NCBI GenBank assembly: GCA_903813345.2
Contig: CAIIXF020000011.1
Coordinates: 28,638,166-28,702,165 of the forward strand
Direction of reading: 5' to 3'
DNA: 64,000 nt
Source: Owenia fusiformis
Taxonomy: Eukaryota > Annelida > Polychaeta > Sabellida > Oweniidae
The notes under the pieces were generated by a model. It made no database searches. It was not told the origin of the DNA and saw only the letters and a program-made list of their open reading frames with translations. Positions 54,301 to 63,300 of the stretch are shown in pieces. Each line of letters begins with the position of its first letter. Positions within the stretch are counted from its first letter, which is position 1. The translations under genes were made by a program, and so were the position numbers.

Positions 54301-57300
54301 TATTGTACTGTATCATGTACTTTAAGTGCATGTACTATTGTACTGTAAGTATCTCAAAATCTATACTGTGCTAGTTCATTACTCTTACTTGTAAATAGTT
54401 TTGGCACTTGATCCTAATATAGAGGGAGCAGAAGCAGAGCATCCTGAGCCACGTCCAACTTCATCTTGCGTTCCTGACTTTTGGGATGATATTCCCTTGT
54501 CTAAGGTTGGGTTTCCCAGCAGTGAGATCAAAGTCGGGCACAGCTGTTGCCTTTAATTACATAGTATAATATGACATCCTTTAATATCATAATGTAAAGT
54601 AACGTATTGTTACATAATGTAATGTTACATAACATAGCTTAACGTAACATAGTGTAACTAACATAATGTAACATAACATTCCTATAATGTAACATTCCTA
54701 ACATTCTAAAGCATCATCAAAGTGAATCATAGATTTCTGTCAAGAAAAAGTTGATATTAGTAATGGGTATTAAAACTGAAAAATAACTATTGGAGCCCCC
54801 CCCCCCCAAGTTACACTGTCAAACTCAACCAGTTCAGTATCCCTACCATACCTACTATCCCTATCATGATAAACCATGACATCTCATTTCTTCTCAGCCC
54901 TGAGATATTTCAGGTGAAACAGAAAGATGCTACGAGTATCAAATTGTATCACTTCCTGCATATACCAAGGGTGAAACTTATTCCGTAATCGTGCAATAGC
55001 TTACCACAAAAGGTCAATGAAGTTGTTGTTGTTCTGCATTGTTGGTGGTATATTTGCCAGTACAGCATGGATCCCTTCTAGAAGTAATGGTTCCATGTGC
55101 TTTGGTTGCAAGCCACTAAAACAAAAGTAACAATGGATAAATGAAGTTATTGTAACATTTAACAGGTATATCCACTGAGATGAAGTATCACTGATAATCT
55201 CAATGACTATTGAAACCATTTGATGAGAAAATTGCATGTAATTTTTTAGAAACTGACTGGAAAGAAATCGATTTAAAGAAAATTGCTTTATACAGTAGAG
55301 ATCTTATCATCAAAGCAAAAACGTTCTTATTCTTGCAAAAAATTACGCTCATTTTTATCTTAAGAACAGCCAAAGGTCAGGACGACCTAAGCAGTGATAA
55401 CTATAACTAACTTCAGGCTCGTAGCCAGGATTTGCCAAGGGAGGGGGTTCAGTTTTCAAAAATTTCCAGGGGGGTTCACATATAGCTAAAATTACTTGAG
55501 AAGTGCTCAAAATGGTGAAAAACTGCATGATTTAAAGAATTTTTGGTCAGGGGGGGGGGGGGGTTCCCCTGAACCCTGCGAACCCCCCCCCCCTTGCTAC
55601 GGGCCTGAAATTGCAATACTGTTTGGAACATAATAAACTTAGTAAAAATGCTGTAAGGGGTTGATATCTTTAAATCTAGCAGAAACTTACATATTACAAG
55701 CAAATCACATGTAATCAAAGAGTTAATGCATTTATCTAATCTCTGTTACAGGGTGTCCTAAAAATTAAATCTGATATAAACTACATTTGCTGTGGTAGAA
55801 TTTTTTTTAATTGTCTTTTTCTCCAAACCTAGTCATTCACTTAAGAAAGTCATGGCCACATATCTCATACGCAACAATTACATGTATAAGAACAAATGGA
55901 AAGGGACAAATGCTTTCTTACCATTGTATGCCTGCTAGCTTCTGACACAGAAAATGTAAGATTCCAACGATGTCATTTGACAAAGCTTCACTTGAGCTGA
56001 CATCTACTGCAATAAAACAGGAAGTTTTTAAAACACATTTTAGTCATAGCATTTCTTTTAATTTCACTCATTGCTTGTTTTAAAACAAAAATATATATTG
56101 CAAAATGCTGTAACAAAGAATAAATGATGTGCATCAGAGCTTGCTGTCTTAATTAAAAAACAAGTCCAATAATGCTCTAATATCCAATGTCTCACCTTAC
56201 AAACACATCAACTAAATCAAAAAAAGAACTTAACAATCTTGTTATCATAATATTTGATTATTTTGATACAGACGTAAAGAATTTTCATGGATATCTTGGC
56301 AAGGCATACCACTTTAACCAATTTACATTTAAGCGTATTCTTCATTCTGACATGTGCTTAAGTAAGTTGTTTCCAATACTAACAGACATTTAATTATTAA
56401 CATATAGGGGTCTTACCAGCTTGGTTGCTATAGTCAGCCAGGATATCATCTGCGGCTGTTGTGTTGTCTTCCTAAAATAAACAGTTACATTTATATGAAT
56501 TAATTTGTAATTATTTATAAGACACCAAATACTATTTTACATGTTTCATAGATATCTTGATTGTTTAATAGTATAATATGCTTACTCGAAAATCAATTTC
56601 TATTGTTCTAAAAGTTTGAGTAAATATAAGAATCATTAAAATAACTTGATTCTATGATACACGATCTCTGCCTACAAGAAAAAAAACATGAACCTCTATT
56701 ATTTTGATATTAAATTAGCTAAATATGTTGATTTTAATTCACAATGATATGTATATTGCACCATCAATGATTTGACTATAAACCTTCATTTCGGGAATTA
56801 CAGATGCTTGAAAATATTGCTTGTACATCAAGTGAACTAACTGCCTTGAAAAAGGTTACTTCAGTTAATTTTGAATTTAGGCCTTTTCTTCAAGCCATGA
56901 TACATGTATTTTCAGTTATTTTAAGTAATACAGTTTGTATCAAAGTATGTTGATGGTGAAGCTACAGATCATTAGAAATCAAAATCATATTGGAGTGAAA
57001 TGGTATCAGAATTAGTCTTAAATTTAAAATAATGTTGACAAAAATAGATGACATATGGATCTGTAGTAAATACAGAAATACTGAATAAATATCAAATTGT
57101 GTTTTTACCCATTTGATGACAAAATTTGGAGATGGAAATAGTTTCAACTTAAAAGAAGGTTTCATTAGTTTATTTATAGTTTACAGTGGCACGCAAAAAG
57201 CAACATAGAAATAGTTTATCTTATAATAAAACTTATTGAAGTATTCTTACAATATCTTATGAAAATAATCAAACAACACTGATAACATTTATATTAAGAG

Positions 57301-60300
57301 TAGCAGTCCACTAGTGCATGGCCTCAGACTATACGATACATTTCGAGTTAGATGCATACATGTGACCTGGATGCAATACATTAAGAAATTCACCATTAGT
57401 GAAAATGAAATGAAAAGTGTTTTACAGTATCATTATTAAAAAAGAAACCAACATAAAAAAATAAAAATACAGTAATGTGCTCCAAAAGAAAAAGACAGAA
57501 ATGCAAAATACAATTAAAGCATAATGTTATATCATTTATGTAGGTAATAAATTACAGGTTTTCTATTGTTATCTATATTATAGCATGTTATTTCTAAATA
57601 CTAATATATTAAAGAAAAAATGTTACAATAGATATTAGACACTAGTAAACACTATAAAATGTGTTAAATTGATAAAATTGCGAGTTAATAAAAAACAGAT
57701 GTGAACACAATATGAACTTTACAGTACATATTGTACACAAATACTATGAACTACATGTCATACAATACTGTAACTCAACCAGACCTTTCTAAATGAGAAG
57801 AAAGAGACTTGACATCACAATTATTTTTTTAAATCAAAGCAAAAATCATAATTCAGTTGTGTTTTGAATAAGCTGCTCAAAATCAAAAATCGAGCTTTCT
57901 GTTTATCGTTCCCATTTGCATAAATATGCAAAGAATATGCATCTGGAGGTCCAAGCTTTAACTCGTCAAAATATGATAGACCTCTCCAATAAACTTTGCC
58001 TCCTTTGCCTCACCAAAGAAAATATATTAGCTAGATTTATGGTGTCATAGCCTGACAGGTTGTAGGTAGCAATATTAATGTTTGGTATAAAACAGAATTA
58101 ACTTATTGCTGATTTTGGAAAACTTTCATTTCTAAACATTGCTAGCATGCTACCCACAATGTATGCGACAAGATTCCTTGTTTCGTTTGTGCAGTAAAAG
58201 CAGTTAAAGAAAAGGTCTATTTAAGTACATGTACTAAAGATCATTCACAAGTTATTTCACAAAAATTGTTACATAAGGTGTGTGTTAACATAATTAATGG
58301 AGTACAATGCTTTCAAAAGTTGTGACACAACATAGATACATGCATTCTATAACCCTCTTACCACACGAGACATTTCATTGGTCAATTTCTCAGCGATGGC
58401 GGTCAACATTTGCGTCATGGTTGCTGTGACGGCAGTTCTTACGCCATGAGAATGACTGGTTACATAGCTATCTATCCCGACCTAGTGATCCAATATAAAC
58501 CATGAAATATACTGTAAATTATCTAAAAACATATCTTTACTACCAAAATCATGCTATAACTACAATACTGTATATCTAGGGCACTCTAAAAATTCATGCC
58601 CATAGCCAGGGAAGGGGTGAAGAATTGATTGGTGTCACGAGGTACCTATCATGAAGAAAATAGTTTTCAAAATATTTCAACGGGGTAGTCTATGTAAAGG
58701 CTAATGCAAGTTCTTACATGTAGAAAGCTGGCTACAGGCCTGAAATCTACTAATTTAAAGGGTTCTGAACTTAAAATCTCCTAATATGGTCATGATTGTA
58801 ATGTAGATTTTCTCAAAATATGACTTCGGACTGACTTTCTATTATTTCACTGTAAGGCTCATTATATACTCCTTTAAATAGAACAATACTTCATCTAGCT
58901 TGTATTTTATATAATAAAATTATATTTACAATTGCAAAACAAGGTCTGTGTACAGTGTAGAGATTTTATGGACGCCCTGTACTACAGCATAAATGTACAT
59001 TCAATCATGACCATTGGATATATTATTCCCAGTCTATTTTTCACAAAGTGGGAAATGCAATCCAGTTGTTCTTTATATACATGTAATTATGAATCTCAAA
59101 ACAAACAAATAATAATTACATCTAGAAATCAAACACAATTATTGATTAGAATTGTCATAAATAATTATATTACACCATATACAATCCAGAAACAAAAAGA
59201 AAATACAACAAAACTAAAAATTACATTTTGTTTTCAATGATACAATGTTAAAATGGGAATGTTATAAAAACCCTTCGACCTGCACCTTCGACCTTCAGCT
59301 TCGACCTACAGGGTATCCAAAATGCGGGCCAAAAGGAAAGTTATAAAAACCCTTCGACCTGCACCTTTGACTTTTCTTATGAAAATTGTCAAAGTCCAAC
59401 GACACATAGATTATGAAATTGAACGGAGCTCTGTCCTCGTCGAAAGCTATAGCTGTCATCTCTTGAGTTTACATCGGCGAAATACTTTATATGCCTGGTG
59501 ACGTCATCACTTTTCGGACAAGATTTGAAAGTTAAATAACAAGTTATTGATGCCATATCCCGTTTTAATATTGATCACACAACAAGACTATGATTTGAAC
59601 TCAATAAATAGAACAGTAATTGATCGCTACTTACTCTAATCTTACTTCGATTCAATCGAATCAAAACCAGGAAGTAAATTCTAAAAAGGGAAACTTCCAT
59701 TTAAACTACCCGATTGACTACCCGATCAACATCAACAGAATCTTAATTTGATAACATGAAAACGCTATTTCACCCCTGTAACTATACCTAGAGTACTGCA
59801 AACGTTGCTACAATTTAAGATCTTAACAATCTCACCTGTGAACCACAAATCAAGTGACTCTTGCGTGGTCTGAGATCGGCAAAAATAGCTTCTATAATAT
59901 TTTCTTTTTGGACACCCTGTAAGTCGAAGGTGAAGGTCGAAGGTGCAGGTCGATGGGTTTTTATAACATTCCGTTAAAATGACTTTCAGAATTGGGGAAT
60001 TGAGCACTGGAAGAACGGGACAACTGAATATTAAGTCAAGAGGAACACAATACAAACTGTCCTACCTCCACAACCATTATAGAAACAACATATGAATGGA
60101 TGGAAACATGCACCATGGTCGGAAATAAGTACTCCCCCCCTCCCCCTAGGTACACACCTCGAATGTGGAGGAACGGAAGTTCAGAGACTCAGTACAAGAC
60201 TCAACACGATCGAACATAATGTAAATTTAAAGGTAATCAATATTTGTTTTTTAATCCTTATCATATATATATTATGTAAGCCAAGGGAACACCATGAATT

Positions 60301-63300
60301 CAGGCAATACAAAAAAATCATCCCAAGCCAAAGCAACCTCCACCCAGCGTGAACAATTCACTACCTGGTCAACAAAGGCTATATGGTACAAAGAATCTCT
60401 CTGCTCTGGAGAAGGATGGTTCTTGTGGGCAACCTGGAGCATTTGCTTCAACAAATTCAGGCAGATCTCTCTTAGAGTTTTCTTTCCACTGTGTAAGTAT
60501 GACTCAAATAAAAGCTACAACATCAAAATTAAATGGGATTTTATCTTGCAACTGAGCTAGGTGTACATGTACATTAAATAATTCACAATTGGGATATTCC
60601 ATGGATGAGACCTCCCATAAAACCATTGGTTTCTAAAATTGCATTTTTTGACTTTAGGCAGGCACAAGCAGTCAATTTACCCACTAACAGACACCCTTCT
60701 TTTTGTATAAATTTTTTAACTTATGAAACCAAAAAGTGGTGTAACTTGGTGTTGCTGAATTGTGGGGAAGGATTGGACACTGATTCTTTGAATGTTAGAT
60801 CATTTGGAATGGTATATATTGTGATTTGTTTCCCTATGTACTTTTAAAGGTCCTGTGCAAAGTTTGGAAATATAGTTTAATCATTCAAATATTACTTTTC
60901 ATGATTTGAAAAACTATTTGAGATATTTTTTCACTTGAGGACTTTTGTTAACATTATTCACCCAAGGAAAATCCTTCATACTGTGAATCTATGATAGCAC
61001 ACAACTTTATATACAAAATAGCCCAGCATTCAGATAGTTCAACATAACAGGGAGAATGACTTATAGACAAAGGGAAATGTAGCTTTAAGCATTTGGAAAT
61101 ACTGATACGTTGATGATATATGTGGCAAAACAGTTGTCATGATGATTTACAATTTCAAAAAGATACTAGCCAGTGGCCGTGTCTCAAAGGACATGTGTGA
61201 TGTTTATGTGCACAAATAGGGTGAATAATTGCAGAAATACATGGAAAAATTATGATAAAATCCAGTTTTTCAGCATTCCACATCAGCTATAGCCATTCTG
61301 ATATTCATCACATTTTTTCAAACTATCTATATAGATTTTTAAAATCTAAATTGCTTTTCTATTTTTGTTTAATTGCAGTAGGTTGAACCTATCATCAATT
61401 CATTTTTACGGTACATTTTAGCTACAGATTCTGGATACAATTTGATAAAAACAAACAACAATACCTGCATACTAACTGGGTTTCTTACATTCTGCAGGTG
61501 AAAATTGAAACTACATCACAAAAGATCAAACTGCTTGGTCTCACCATGGGCTTTCAATTAGAGTTGAAAGCCCATGGTCTCTCTGTTCATTGATTTTTAT
61601 TTCCTTTTGTTGACTAAAATTTCAATTTATGATGAATAAATAAATAAATACCTGAGATATTTTTGTGATGACTTTTGCATTCATGCACCAAGTAGTTGAG
61701 AAAGTCATGTCAAGTAAAACCTATAAATACAAATATGTAAATTTCATATATACTGGCAAAGTGATAAACCTACAGTATTAATAATATGATGGTCCATAAT
61801 CTGGCTTAAAATGCCATTAGGCCGTAAGAAGAAGATTCTTTGTTTTGCATCACCTTGCTTGCACTATTTTGAGTAAATCAGAAAAAACAAACACATCCAA
61901 ATTGCAATCACAAGGGTCTGAAAGTACCATCACATTTCGTTCAATCAGAATCAGTTGAAATGATGGATAATTTGACATGCGTCAAAATTGACGGTGTTAT
62001 TGATTACTTTGACATATATTGTGTATTTTCTTATTTTTTACCCTTGAATAATAGCCATGTTTAAATATATGGTATAGCTATGTATATGTTATCACTGCAA
62101 ATTGGTATGTCATCCCTTTTTATGCCCATAAAATGTATACAATTCTCAGCAAACAAGTTTGTGTTTTTTCGAGAGTTTGTGTTTGTTTTCCTTGTACCCT
62201 TGCATAATTTGGATTTTGCCAGGACGCAAAACAAAGAATCTACTTCTTATTGCCTTATATAACTTGTCAAGTTTATGCATCCAGACTAATTTCACTCATT
62301 CTTGGAATTTTCCTGTCGAAAACTGCATTATTTTTCCACGCATTTTTGAAAATCCTTTTTTATACTAGCCTTGCCCTTTTCAATGCATGAGATAGATTGA
62401 GAACATTTAAATATTATTCTACCTTTTGACGAATTATTGGAATGTTTTTGAAATCTCAAAAAATAGTTCAATGAGTTTGGAAAAAGTTGATAGTTTATTT
62501 GGATTATTTCGTCCATGAAACCCTCAAAATTTCCATTTATTTTTAGCGGCCATACCTTCATGACTTCAATCTGTATATCCTCAGAGAGGGAAGGTGTACT
62601 TGAGACACAGTCCAAAATCTGAGATGGCAGCCATTGTTCCTCCTTCTCGCTCTCCATGCTGGAGTGGAATCTCTCATCGTGAAGCATTTTCTAAAACATA
62701 AAACCTTCCTACATGATTGAATGAGTTTTCACATTTTAATAAGTTGAAATTTTGAAATTAATGGATGCCAATTTGGTTTTACTTTCCAGAGGCATAGACA
62801 GGATTTACCAAGGTATTTTTATTTTTTCCCTAGCTGGGGGTTTGTTTTACAGGGAGGAGAGGCGAAGGGGGAAAACTGTTTCAACGAACAAATCAAACAA
62901 ATTACAGAATGCGCATCATCAAATGCCTAGTATAAAGGTGTGATTCATTGTTCACCCAAAAACAGTAATCTTTCTGAGAGTGGGGTTCATTCCCGGCCTG
63001 GGCTTTTTCTTTCCGAAAGGGGTTGCCAGGGGCTCATTTTATAACAAAAGGAGGGTTCAAGGTGAAGGGGAGGGGGTTTCGCACACACCCCATGAACCCC
63101 CTCTCGCTATACCTATGCAAAAGAGGGAACTTTCTTGAAAAGATGTTACATGAGTTTGATCCTTTAAACACAATATTACATGTTTTAAATTACAGCACGT
63201 AGTTACCTGTATGCCACCTAGAGCAGTCAAGGCCAGCTTGCTGTTTTTGGATTCCACAGCCAGCTTTAGAGGACCAAGGCATTTCTCCCTTAGCTCAAAT

